Shown one piece after another: positions 1 to 7,494 of a DNA stretch of 64,000 nt. Both the position numbers and the translations under genes were made by a program. The notes beneath the pieces are model-generated. The model was not told the DNA's origin. It worked only from the letters and a program-made list of their open reading frames with translations, and did not search any database. Position 1 is the first letter of the stretch, and each line of letters begins with the position of its first letter. The DNA comes from Steroidobacteraceae bacterium (GTDB lineage: Bacteria; Pseudomonadota; Gammaproteobacteria; Steroidobacterales; Steroidobacteraceae): assembly GCA_025451845.1 (NCBI GenBank), contig JANWJS010000010.1, positions 62,001-126,000 of the forward strand, given 5' to 3'.

Positions 1-1
1 G

Positions 2-697
2 TGGATCACCGGCCCGGCCGCCCGAGAGGACGTGCAACACTGGCGTGCACGCAGCTCTGCGATTCTGACTGGTATCGGCACTGTGCTCGCGGATGATCCA
101 CGGCTCGACGTTCGGCTGCCAGAGCTTCCCTCCGGGCGCCCGCGCCTGCAGCCCTTGCGCGTCATAGTCGATGCTCGGTTGCAGACTCCGCCAGGCGCAC
201 GGATGCTGACGACCGGAGGTGCCGTTTTGATCGTGACGCTGCCCGGCGCCGGCCAGGAAGTCGATCTCGCAGCGCGGCACGCTCGGCTCGCGGAACGTGG
301 CGCCTCGATCGAGGAAGTGCCGGCTTCGAGGTCCGGCGAGCCGGCCGACGCGAGCGGCGGTGAGGGTCCGAGCAGCGCGGTCACGACCCGCGTGAGCCTG
401 CCTGAGGTGCTGGACCGGCTAGGCAGCCGGGAGATCAATGAGCTATGGGTCGAGGCGGGGCCACGGCTCGCCGGGGCGCTACTGGATCAGGGACTCGTGG
501 ATGAGCTGATCCTCTACGTTGCGCCGAAACTTCTGGGACCGCAGGCGCGGCCGTTGGTCGAAACGGATGAACTTCGAACGTTGGATGCTGCGCCCAACTT
601 CACCGTGGTCGAGACTCGCCAGATCGGTGAGGACGTGCGACTGCGCTTACGGCCGCAGTGCCGGCAGCAGACCGCGGTAACCGGACGAGGAGGGTAG
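2..697 (+). CDS. ribD: Riboflavin biosynthesis protein RibD, reductase domain (5' truncated by window edge)
   Basis: The reading frame is open from base 2 and has no start in the window, so this is the C-terminal part of RibD. The visible residues match the RibD reductase domain, which reduces the ribosylamino-uracil intermediate to its ribityl form with NADPH in cytosolic riboflavin synthesis. Recognisable stretches are SSAILTGIGTVLADDPRL near the start and LWVEAGPRLAGALLDQGLVD further on, the latter being the usual G-rich nucleotide-binding part. The N-terminal zinc deaminase domain must lie upstream of the window. The stop is 3 bases before the ribE start, so the two genes are in one operon. 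Confidence 0.93.
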   Translation, partial: WITGPAAREDVQHWRARSSAILTGIGTVLADDPRLDVRLPELPSGRPRLQPLRVIVDARLQTPPGARMLTTGGAVLIVTLPGAGQEVDLAARHARLAERGASIEEVPASRSGEPADASGGEGPSSAVTTRVSLPEVLDRLGSREINELWVEAGPRLAGALLDQGLVDELILYVAPKLLGPQARPLVETDELRTLDAAPNFTVVETRQIGEDVRLRLRPQCRQQTAVTGRGG

Positions 698-700
698 CGA

Positions 701-1336
701 ATGTTCACAGGCATCGTTCAGGACATCGGCCGGGTGGTGAGCCGCGAAGCGCGCGGTGGAGACGAGAGGCTGCTGATCGCCTTTGATCGACTCGATCCCT
801 CGGGTATCAATGTCGGTGACAGCATTTGTGTGCAGGGATGTTGCCTGACGGCGGTGGAGCTTCGGGATAGGACGTTCGCAGCCGACGTGTCGCGCGAGTC
901 TTTGTCGCTGACAACGCTCGGCAACCTGGAGTCCGGCTCGCGAGTCAACCTCGAGCCCTCGCTCAAGGCAGGCGATCCTCTCGGAGGTCATCTGGTCTCC
1001 GGTCATGTCGACGGCATAGGAGAGATTACAGCGCTCAGCGGTGATGCGCGCTCCACCCGAATCGAGATTTCGGTGCCGCCCGCCCTTGCCCGCTACATTG
1101 CCCGCAAGGGGTCCGTGGCGATTGACGGTGTGAGTCTCACCGTCAATGAAGTGCAGGGCAATGTCTTTGGCATCAACCTCATCCCGCACACTCAAGCGGT
1201 TACAACCCTCGGCGCACTCAGTGCCGGCACGAGGGTAAACGTGGAGGTCGACCAGATTGCCCGCTACGTTGAGCGGCTTCTGCTCGACTCACAGGAAGAC
1301 GCCCGCAGTCACGGGCGTCGTGCCTCGCGGGACTGA
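701..1336 (+). CDS. ribE: Riboflavin synthase, alpha subunit
   Basis: The 211-residue protein starts with the family-typical MFTGIV and consists of two repeated lumazine-binding domains, roughly residues 1-90 and 97-190. The second begins with the characteristic GGHLVSGHVDG. It converts two molecules of 6,7-dimethyl-8-ribityllumazine to riboflavin in the cytosol. It follows ribD by 3 bases. In many gammaproteobacteria the next gene is ribB/ribBA; here that gene lies 12.6 kb further on, beyond an accessory block. The C-terminal tail after about residue 197 (Ser/Asp/Arg-rich) is slightly longer than usual. Confidence 0.97.
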   Translation: MFTGIVQDIGRVVSREARGGDERLLIAFDRLDPSGINVGDSICVQGCCLTAVELRDRTFAADVSRESLSLTTLGNLESGSRVNLEPSLKAGDPLGGHLVSGHVDGIGEITALSGDARSTRIEISVPPALARYIARKGSVAIDGVSLTVNEVQGNVFGINLIPHTQAVTTLGALSAGTRVNVEVDQIARYVERLLLDSQEDARSHGRRASRD

Positions 1337-1429
1337 AGCTCCACCCGTGAGCCACCGTCCCGGCAACCAGAAGGTCATGCTTGAGCTGCGCCTCTTTGCC
1401 GGCCGCCACGAGCGACTGCGGGGGACCTG

Positions 1430-3550
1430 ATGCCCGCGATGCGAGGGATCTGGCGGCGTGCGGGCATCTTTCCGCGGCTCCTGATCGCGTTGCTCCTGGT
1501 CGCGCTGCTGCCGTTCACCGCCTTCTGGCAGCTCGAGCGGCAGCGCATGGTCGACAATGGCGAGACCGAGGCGCGGCAACGGCTGGATTTGTTCGCCGAC
1601 AGCGCCGTCCAGCAGGTTGATGACTGGATGCGACTCAACCTGTCGGTGTTGCAGCTCACGGCACAAGAGGCTGCGATGCGCTCGATGGGTCCGCAGGCGC
1701 AGGAGCATGCGATCGCTCGCCTGACTGCCCAGTTGCCCTGGGCCTACCTCATTCACACCGTCAATGTCGCCGGTTGGAACGTGGCACGCAGCGATGGACG
1801 GCCGGTGAACTGGTATGGCGATCGGGAATATTTCAAGGAAGTGCTGGCCGGCCGTCCTTACGGCGTGGAGATCCAGATCGGACGGACCTCGCATCTTCCC
1901 GCTTTTCTCATGGCGGTGCCGATCGAGGCGAGCGATGGCAAGCTCGCGGGGATGCTCGTCGAGGCCGCGACTCTCGATCACGTCACCCAGGCAGTGACGA
2001 CCGAACGCCTCGGACGGACGGGTCACGCATTTCTCTTGACCCACACGGGCCTGCTGATCGCGGATCGGGGTGTCCCGATGCTGCTGGGGCTGCGCGACTT
2101 CCGCAATCACCCGGCTTACGCCGCCGCTCAGCGGGGCGACGGCTTCTATCACTATCGATATCGAGGCGCGGCCAAAATCGCGGAAATTCGCCATACCGAG
2201 TTTGGCTGGATCGTCGTCGCGCAGCAGCAGCAGATCGAGAGCATGGCTGCGGTGGCTCAGGCGAACCGCTTCGCGTGGCTACTCCTTGGCCTGACGACGC
2301 TGGCCGTCACTTTGATGTCGGCGCTGGTCGCGCGCGGCTTTGCACGACGGATCGCGCGGAGCACGCGCGCACTCGAGGATGCGACGGCGAACGCCGAGCG
2401 GGCTAACCGCTCGAAGACGGCCTTCGTCGCCGCCGCGGTGCACGATCTCATGCAGCCTCTCAATGCGGCGCGCATGTTTGTGGATGCCGTGCGCGCACGG
2501 CTGCCTTCGGCCGCGGACCGGGAGGTACTGAGCGGGATCGACAGCGCCCTGGAGGCAGAGGATGAGATCCTCTCCACGCTGCTCGACATCTCGCGCCTCG
2601 AGTCCGGCACGTTCGAGTTGAACGAGCGCGATTTTGCGGTGAGCGGGCTGCTCGACACTCTCGGGCGGGAGTTCGGAATCATTGCGCGCGCCCGCGGAGT
2701 CGATCTGCGCGTCATCGGTAGCAGCGCGCGGGTCCATTCCGACGAGGCGCTGCTGCGCCGCATCCTGCAGAACTACCTTTCCAACGCCGTGCGCTACAGC
2801 CGGCGCGGGCGGGTGCTGATGGGATGCCGGCGGGCGGGCGGAACGCTGCGCATCGAGGTCTGGGACACCGGCCCCGGCATCGCGCCGGAACATCATCGCC
2901 GGATCTTTCTCGAGTTCCAGCGTCTCGACAGCGGCGGCGCGACAACCGAGCGCGGCGCGGGCCTCGGCCTCGCGATCGTCGAGCGGATTGCCAAGCGGCT
3001 GGGTCACCACATTGGCCTGCGCTCGTGGGTCGGACGTGGGAGCGTTTTCTCCGTTGATGTCCCGTGGGCCAGAACGGCCGCCCCGACGAAGAGCGGGCTC
3101 GCCCCTCAGGCGCCGCATCCGGGAGGCGCCGAGCCCGCCCGCACGCGCGATAACGGCTCACCGCTCGACGGCGCTCGCGTCTGGTCAGTAGAAGACGACC
3201 CGCGAGTGCGGCAGAGCCTACAAGCCCTGCTGACCGGATGGGGTTGCGAGGTGCTGTTGGCGTCCGACGGCGAAGAGGCGCTGCGGCTGGCGGAGCAGAG
3301 CTCCGCGGCGCCGGACGTGCTGCTACTCGACTATCGCCTGCCGGATGGCAGCGGGCCGGAATTCGTGCCCGAGTTGTTTCGCCGCTGGGGCACGGAAGTG
3401 CCGGTGATAGTGATCTCGGCGGAGCGGGACGCGGCGGTACGGGAGAGTGTGCAGGCGAACGGCTGGGGCTTTCTCGCCAAGCCGGTCAATCCATCGAAGC
3501 TCAGGGCTGCGGTCACGCACATGCTGATGAAAAGCAGCGTGTCCGCTTGA
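1430..3550 (+). CDS. Hybrid sensor histidine kinase/response regulator with periplasmic Cache-like sensor
   Basis: This 706-residue membrane protein has an N-terminal membrane segment (about residues 11-30), an extracytoplasmic region of about 240 residues resembling a double-Cache sensor, and a second membrane segment (about 283-303). A HisKA domain follows with the phospho-acceptor in AAVHDLMQPL (His338). The HATPase domain has N (LSNAVRY), G1 (DTGPGIA) and G2 (GAGLGLAI) boxes at about 440-545. A C-terminal receiver domain has its phospho-acceptor Asp634 (LLLDYRLP) and a conserved Lys in FLAKP. The H-box form HDLxQPLxA is that of the NahK/ErcS-like hybrid kinases, which often partner LuxR-type regulators. 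The convergent LuxR-type gene 9 bases downstream is therefore the likely partner. The ligand is unknown. Confidence 0.9.
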   Translation: MPAMRGIWRRAGIFPRLLIALLLVALLPFTAFWQLERQRMVDNGETEARQRLDLFADSAVQQVDDWMRLNLSVLQLTAQEAAMRSMGPQAQEHAIARLTAQLPWAYLIHTVNVAGWNVARSDGRPVNWYGDREYFKEVLAGRPYGVEIQIGRTSHLPAFLMAVPIEASDGKLAGMLVEAATLDHVTQAVTTERLGRTGHAFLLTHTGLLIADRGVPMLLGLRDFRNHPAYAAAQRGDGFYHYRYRGAAKIAEIRHTEFGWIVVAQQQQIESMAAVAQANRFAWLLLGLTTLAVTLMSALVARGFARRIARSTRALEDATANAERANRSKTAFVAAAVHDLMQPLNAARMFVDAVRARLPSAADREVLSGIDSALEAEDEILSTLLDISRLESGTFELNERDFAVSGLLDTLGREFGIIARARGVDLRVIGSSARVHSDEALLRRILQNYLSNAVRYSRRGRVLMGCRRAGGTLRIEVWDTGPGIAPEHHRRIFLEFQRLDSGGATTERGAGLGLAIVERIAKRLGHHIGLRSWVGRGSVFSVDVPWARTAAPTKSGLAPQAPHPGGAEPARTRDNGSPLDGARVWSVEDDPRVRQSLQALLTGWGCEVLLASDGEEALRLAEQSSAAPDVLLLDYRLPDGSGPEFVPELFRRWGTEVPVIVISAERDAAVRESVQANGWGFLAKPVNPSKLRAAVTHMLMKSSVSA

Positions 3551-3559
3551 GACCCTCGC

Positions 3560-4264
3560 TCAAACGGCTTCGGACAGGGCGCAGTAAGGTACCGCGCCTT
3601 CCGCATCCAGGCTTTTGGCGAGCAGCGCCGCGTGTGTACGGGTGTGGCAGCCCAGCTTGTGCAGCACGGCCGCAACGTGCACTTTCACGGTGTTCTCGGC
3701 CAAGTGCAGCTCGTAGGCGATCTGCTTGTTGAGCAGGCCGTCGGCGATGCACATGAGCACGCGCATCTGTTGCGGCGTGAGCTGGGCGAGCTTCGCGGCG
3801 AGCTTGGCATCATCCTCGCTGCGCGTTGCCTGGTGACGCGGGAAGCAGATTCCTCCCGCCATCACGCTGGCGATGGCGGCGAGCATCTCGGCGAGAGGTG
3901 CGGACTTCGGCAGAAACCCCGCGGCGCCGAATTGCTGCGCGCGGGCGACCGTGCGCGGGTGATCGTTGGACGATATGACGATGACCGGTAGCTCCGGACG
4001 CTGACCGCGAAGCAACAGCAGCGCGGAGAATCCGCGAGCGCCCGGCATGTGCAGGTCGAGAAGCGCCAGGTCCAGGTCCGGATGCTCCGCGGTGATGGCT
4101 TCGACCGCGCTCAGGGTCGGTGCGGTCAGTATCGTGGCCGCGGGCATGGCCGCGCGGAGCGTGTGCGTGAGTGCCGCACACACGAGCGGATGATCATCCG
4201 CAATGATGATCTTGGCGGGGGTTCCGAGCCCCACACCGGATTGATTGGCGCAATCGGCCGTCAT
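3560..4264 (-). CDS. LuxR/NarL-family response regulator
   Basis: The 234-residue protein has a receiver domain (about residues 18-135) with the acidic pair in IIIADDHP, phospho-acceptor Asp70 (LALLDLHMP) and Lys in GFLPKSA. A C-terminal LuxR-type helix-turn-helix follows (about 165-225), with LTPQQMRVL and the recognition region NKQIAYELHLAENTVKVH. It is a DNA-binding transcription regulator. It converges on the hybrid kinase gene and is transcribed divergently from the plug/binding-protein operon starting at 4555. The simplest inference is that it is the output of that kinase and controls the divergent operon. The start has a good ribosome-binding site (GGGGGTGG) upstream on the minus strand. 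Confidence 0.92.
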   Translation of the reverse strand: MTADCANQSGVGLGTPAKIIIADDHPLVCAALTHTLRAAMPAATILTAPTLSAVEAITAEHPDLDLALLDLHMPGARGFSALLLLRGQRPELPVIVISSNDHPRTVARAQQFGAAGFLPKSAPLAEMLAAIASVMAGGICFPRHQATRSEDDAKLAAKLAQLTPQQMRVLMCIADGLLNKQIAYELHLAENTVKVHVAAVLHKLGCHTRTHAALLAKSLDAEGAVPYCALSEAV

Positions 4265-4554
4265 GATCCACCCCCAATGGACGGTCTAGCCGCGGAGTCC
4301 CGGCATCGCAGGCGGCCTGCCCGGTACCGCTGGATGCCATTGCATCACGGTCACCTTAAATATTCCTGAACTCGCAGCCAGGAAGGGCGCGTGTCCCTGG
4401 TCAGGGCCATGAGTGGCACCAGACCGTCGCCCCGCCGCGGCGGGGCCGCTCCTGCCGTGGCCCTAACCCGAAGGGGTTATCGCCAGGACGGTGTGTCACC
4501 GCCAAGAATGCCACCCCACAGCGGCACGACCAGACCGTGGAGGGGAAAAGCTGA
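4265..4554. promoter_or_regulatory. Divergent control region between the LuxR-type regulator and the binding-protein operon
   Basis: This 290-base stretch holds no gene. It contains a perfect 18-base palindrome at 4429-4446 (GCCCCGCCG plus its reverse complement) and a 6-bp hairpin at 4464-4479 (TAACCC-gaag-GGGTTA). A short AT-rich patch (CTTAAATATTCCTGA, about 4356-4370) is the most plausible promoter core, although no convincing -35/-10 pair is visible. The plug gene is preceded by GGAGGGG. By position it should carry the promoters of both flanking transcripts and the site bound by the regulator. Confidence 0.5.
4429..4446. repeat. Perfect 18-base GC palindrome
   Basis: GCCCCGCCG is followed directly by its exact reverse complement. 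It lies in the divergent region upstream of the plug/binding-protein operon. It may be an operator for a dimeric regulator or simply a GC-rich cruciform; the sequence alone does not decide. Confidence 0.45.
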
Positions 4555-4920
4555 ATGACGATCAGAAAGGGCCTCATCACCGGACTCATTCTCGGCCCGG
4601 CATGTTGCTGCGGCCTCGCGGCGCCGGCCGGCGCGCAGAATGGCCGCGCCGCTCCGGCGGTTGCGGCGCCCGCAATGCAGCTGCAGCAGGTGACGGTCAC
4701 CGCAAACTTCATACGCCCGGGCGGGCAGAGCGCCTTGAAGATGAGCGTGCCGGTCCAGGATGTGCCGTTCTCCCTGGAAGACTACAGCCAATCCTTCATG
4801 CAGGCGGTCGACACGACGCGTCTCACCGACCTTTACGGATATATGTCCGGCGTGCAGCGCGCCGGCCCCTCCGGATATGACATCTCGATCCGCGTCCCAA
4901 CAGGAGAAGAGGCTCGATGA
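4555..4920 (+). CDS. Orphan N-terminal plug fragment of a TonB-dependent receptor
   Basis: The 121-residue product has a signal peptide (about residues 1-28, ending AGAQN). It then resembles the start of a TonB-dependent receptor plug: a TonB-box-like QLQQVTVTA, SALKMSVPVQDVPFSLEDYS, and a plug core ending at GPSGYDISIR. Full receptors are about 700 residues; here the frame stops right where the plug normally continues into RGF, and no barrel follows. The stop overlaps the next start (ATGA at 4917-4920), so the two genes are translationally coupled. It is either a deletion remnant that kept its promoter and signal peptide, or a retained stand-alone plug. The TonB assignment rests on motif resemblance. 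Confidence 0.65.
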   Translation: MTIRKGLITGLILGPACCCGLAAPAGAQNGRAAPAVAAPAMQLQQVTVTANFIRPGGQSALKMSVPVQDVPFSLEDYSQSFMQAVDTTRLTDLYGYMSGVQRAGPSGYDISIRVPTGEEAR

Positions 4921-6140
4921 GTCAGAAGGCTTCCCTCTCAGCCCGCGGGCCCGGCCGGTCTGCTGGCGGCACAACCCCCTCCCGTTGCCGCAGGACCGCC
5001 GGGCTCGCGTTGGCCCTGGCCGGGCTCGCCCTGTCGGGACTTGCTCTGCCGGGATTCGCCGGCGCGCAGGAGCCCGACCTGAGCCAGGTACCGCTCTACA
5101 AGCCGGAATTCCACGTCGTCGGACGGTTGCGCATCGCCGGCAGCCCGCTGAAGGGGTTGCTGCCGCTGCTGATGGAAGGCTTCGAGAAAGCACAGCCCGA
5201 TGCCCTGGTGTCGGGCAACTACATGACCGAGAGCGAGGGCGCGCTCGGGATGATGTTCTCCGGTGTATCGGACATCGCGCCGATGGGCGATGACGCCAAG
5301 ATCACCGACCAGATGCCGTTTTACAACACCTTCGGCTACACGCCCACCGAGATCTCGGTGGCCACCGGCTGCTACAACCAGCGCGGTTGCCTGTACGCCT
5401 GGGCGATCATGGTGAACAAGGACAACCCCATCGCCCATCTCTCGATGCAGCAGCTCGATGAGATCTTCGGCTCCGAGCGTACTGGCGCGTGGCAAGTGGG
5501 CGGCCCGCAGCATGCGATCCTCTTCACCGCCAAGTACGCGCGCAGCGCCAAGACCAATATCCGAACCTGGGGCCAGCTCGGACTCAAGGGCAGCTGGGCC
5601 CACAGGGAGATTCAGACCTGGGGATATGTCGCGCCCGGATTCGCGGTGAGCTTCGAGCGTCACGTCATGCACTGGTCGGACAAGTGGAACCCGAATTTCC
5701 ACGAGGTCGTGGAGCAGAAGGAGGCCACCCCGGATGCCGACGGCCAGAAGGTGTGGAGTGAGCGGATGTATGAGGCCGTCAGCCAGGACAAGTATGCGAT
5801 CGGCTGGGGCGCGCTCATGCACGTCGATGGCACGTGCGTGAACCCGAACGCGACGAAGTGCGAACCGTACCCGAACGTCAAGATATTGGCGATCTCTGCC
5901 ACGCCGGACGGACCGGCCATTCCCCTGACTGCGCCCAATGTGCGCAACCGCAGCTACCCCCTGAGCCGCGATGCCTACATCTATGTCAACAAGCCGCCCG
6001 GCCGGCCGCTGGACCCGGGCGTGAGGGAGTTCATCCGCTTCGTGCTCAGCCGCCAGGGCCAGCAGATCATCGCTAGCCAAGGTATCTACACTCCGCTGCC
6101 CGAAAGCGACATCGAGCAGCAGCTGAAGAAGATCGATTGA
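4917..6140 (+). CDS. PstS-like periplasmic substrate-binding protein 1
   Basis: The 407-residue protein has a long basic N-terminus, a hydrophobic signal segment (about residues 28-51, ending FAGAQ) and one PstS-like type-2 periplasmic-binding domain. Landmarks shared with all the neighbouring domains are LRIAGS near the start, FSGVSDIAPMGDD, DEIFGSER, NIRTWGQLGLKGSWA, and the C-terminal RSYPLSRDAYIYV, REFIRFVLSRQGQ. Cysteines occur in two close pairs (CYNQRGC and CVNPNATKC), which could be disulfides. No permease or ATPase gene is nearby, so this is not a standard phosphate ABC operon, and the ligand cannot be read from the sequence. It overlaps the upstream plug gene by 4 bases. Confidence 0.85.
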   Translation: MSQKASLSARGPGRSAGGTTPSRCRRTAGLALALAGLALSGLALPGFAGAQEPDLSQVPLYKPEFHVVGRLRIAGSPLKGLLPLLMEGFEKAQPDALVSGNYMTESEGALGMMFSGVSDIAPMGDDAKITDQMPFYNTFGYTPTEISVATGCYNQRGCLYAWAIMVNKDNPIAHLSMQQLDEIFGSERTGAWQVGGPQHAILFTAKYARSAKTNIRTWGQLGLKGSWAHREIQTWGYVAPGFAVSFERHVMHWSDKWNPNFHEVVEQKEATPDADGQKVWSERMYEAVSQDKYAIGWGALMHVDGTCVNPNATKCEPYPNVKILAISATPDGPAIPLTAPNVRNRSYPLSRDAYIYVNKPPGRPLDPGVREFIRFVLSRQGQQIIASQGIYTPLPESDIEQQLKKID

Positions 6141-6176
6141 GGCCGAGCCATCGGCCGGTGATTTCGGAGAGCCCCC

Positions 6177-7454
6177 ATGAAAAAGCTTCGCTTCCTCATC
6201 CCCACCGCGGCGGCGCTGCCGCTCGCTCTGGCGGCGGCGACGCCGGCGACGCCGGCGGCGTCCGCGGCGCAGCAGGCGCAGCCCTGGCTCAAGAACTACG
6301 AGCCGAATGCACGGTCACGCAAGTTCCCCGCGGGCTCGGCGGCCGAGCGGCGCGCGCGCATGCACGGGATCGCCTATTCGCGCGCCTATACCCGGCAATT
6401 CGATCTCAGCGGGCTGCCCCGCTACACGCCGAAGTCGCACCCGCACGGCACCATTCGCCTCTGCGGCAACAACTACATCGGAGACTCACCGCTCGGCGGC
6501 TGGTGGCAGGCCGCCTTCGCAAAGTACCAGCCCGGCATCAAGGTGGTGTATGACCTGCAGACGGCGGCAAACGGTATCGCCTGTCTCTACGAGGGCCGCG
6601 GGGATATCGGGGCCGATCACCAGCCGCTCTTCTACGATGACCTGGCGAATCTGCGGCTCGAGGGATTCCTGCCGAGCGGCATCTCCGTGGTCACCGGCTC
6701 GTATGACACGATTGGTTGGCAAAACACCTTCGCCGTCATCGTCAACGCCAAGAATCCGATTACCGGCGTGACGATGCCGCAGCTGGACGGCATCTTCGGC
6801 TCCGAGCGGGCGGGCGGCTGGGTACGCACCAACTGGCATCCGGAATTCGCACGCGGCCCTGACGGCAACATCCGCACTTGGGGGCGCTTGGGATTGACCG
6901 GAGAATGGGCCAGCCGCAGCGTCGATACATACGGCTTCAGCCTGCGGTATTCGACGGCGCTCGAGTTCTCCGACGACGTGCTGAAGTCGAGTGACAAGTG
7001 GAACGGCAATCTGCTCGCCTTCGGCAATTACAAGCGCGCGGATGGCTCCACCTATCTCGAGTCCGATCAGATCGTCGACCACGTGGCACAGGACGCGGGC
7101 GGCATAGGGTATATCCGCTTCCATCAGGGTCTACCGAACACGGTGAAGGTCATTGCGGTCGCGCAGCGCGCAGGCGGGCCTTACATCCCGCTCACCATGG
7201 ATGCGGCGCGCGATCGGACCTATCCGCTCTGGGGCGAGCAGTCCTTCTGGGTGGAGGCGAAGCCCGGCCGGCGGCTCGATCCCAAGATCTACGAGTTCGT
7301 CCGCTTCGTGGTGAGCCGCCAGGGTCAGGAGCTCGTCCAGCGTGACGGCAAGTATCTGCCGCTGACGGCGAAGATCGCTGCCGAGCAGATGAGCCGGCTC
7401 GATGCCCTGGAAGCGGGCCGCTCGATCAACGGCGAGGCCCCCGGCGCGAATTGA
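6177..7454 (+). CDS. PstS-like periplasmic substrate-binding protein 2
   Basis: The 425-residue protein has a signal peptide (about residues 1-32, Ala-rich, ending ASAAQ), a roughly 60-residue lead-in, and one PstS-like binding domain. Landmarks are TIRLCGNNYIGDSPL, EGRGDIGADHQP, DGIFGSER, NIRTWGRLGLTGEWA and a C-terminal EFVRFVVSRQGQELVQRDGK. It is most like the product of the preceding gene, including the FGSER motif, so the pair probably arose by duplication. It lies 36 bases downstream with a good Shine-Dalgarno (GGAGAG). Two cysteines are in the mature domain. The function is inferred as extracytoplasmic solute capture; the ligand is unknown. Confidence 0.85.
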   Translation: MKKLRFLIPTAAALPLALAAATPATPAASAAQQAQPWLKNYEPNARSRKFPAGSAAERRARMHGIAYSRAYTRQFDLSGLPRYTPKSHPHGTIRLCGNNYIGDSPLGGWWQAAFAKYQPGIKVVYDLQTAANGIACLYEGRGDIGADHQPLFYDDLANLRLEGFLPSGISVVTGSYDTIGWQNTFAVIVNAKNPITGVTMPQLDGIFGSERAGGWVRTNWHPEFARGPDGNIRTWGRLGLTGEWASRSVDTYGFSLRYSTALEFSDDVLKSSDKWNGNLLAFGNYKRADGSTYLESDQIVDHVAQDAGGIGYIRFHQGLPNTVKVIAVAQRAGGPYIPLTMDAARDRTYPLWGEQSFWVEAKPGRRLDPKIYEFVRFVVSRQGQELVQRDGKYLPLTAKIAAEQMSRLDALEAGRSINGEAPGAN

Positions 7455-7494
7455 CTCCCGCCTGCGCCATTCCCCGCAGCGCGCGGAAACTTTC

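Noticed and set aside
7402-7494. Upstream in-frame start for the four-domain binding protein
   Set aside because: It lies inside the preceding gene and would hide the signal peptide; ATG 7495 begins a normal export signal.
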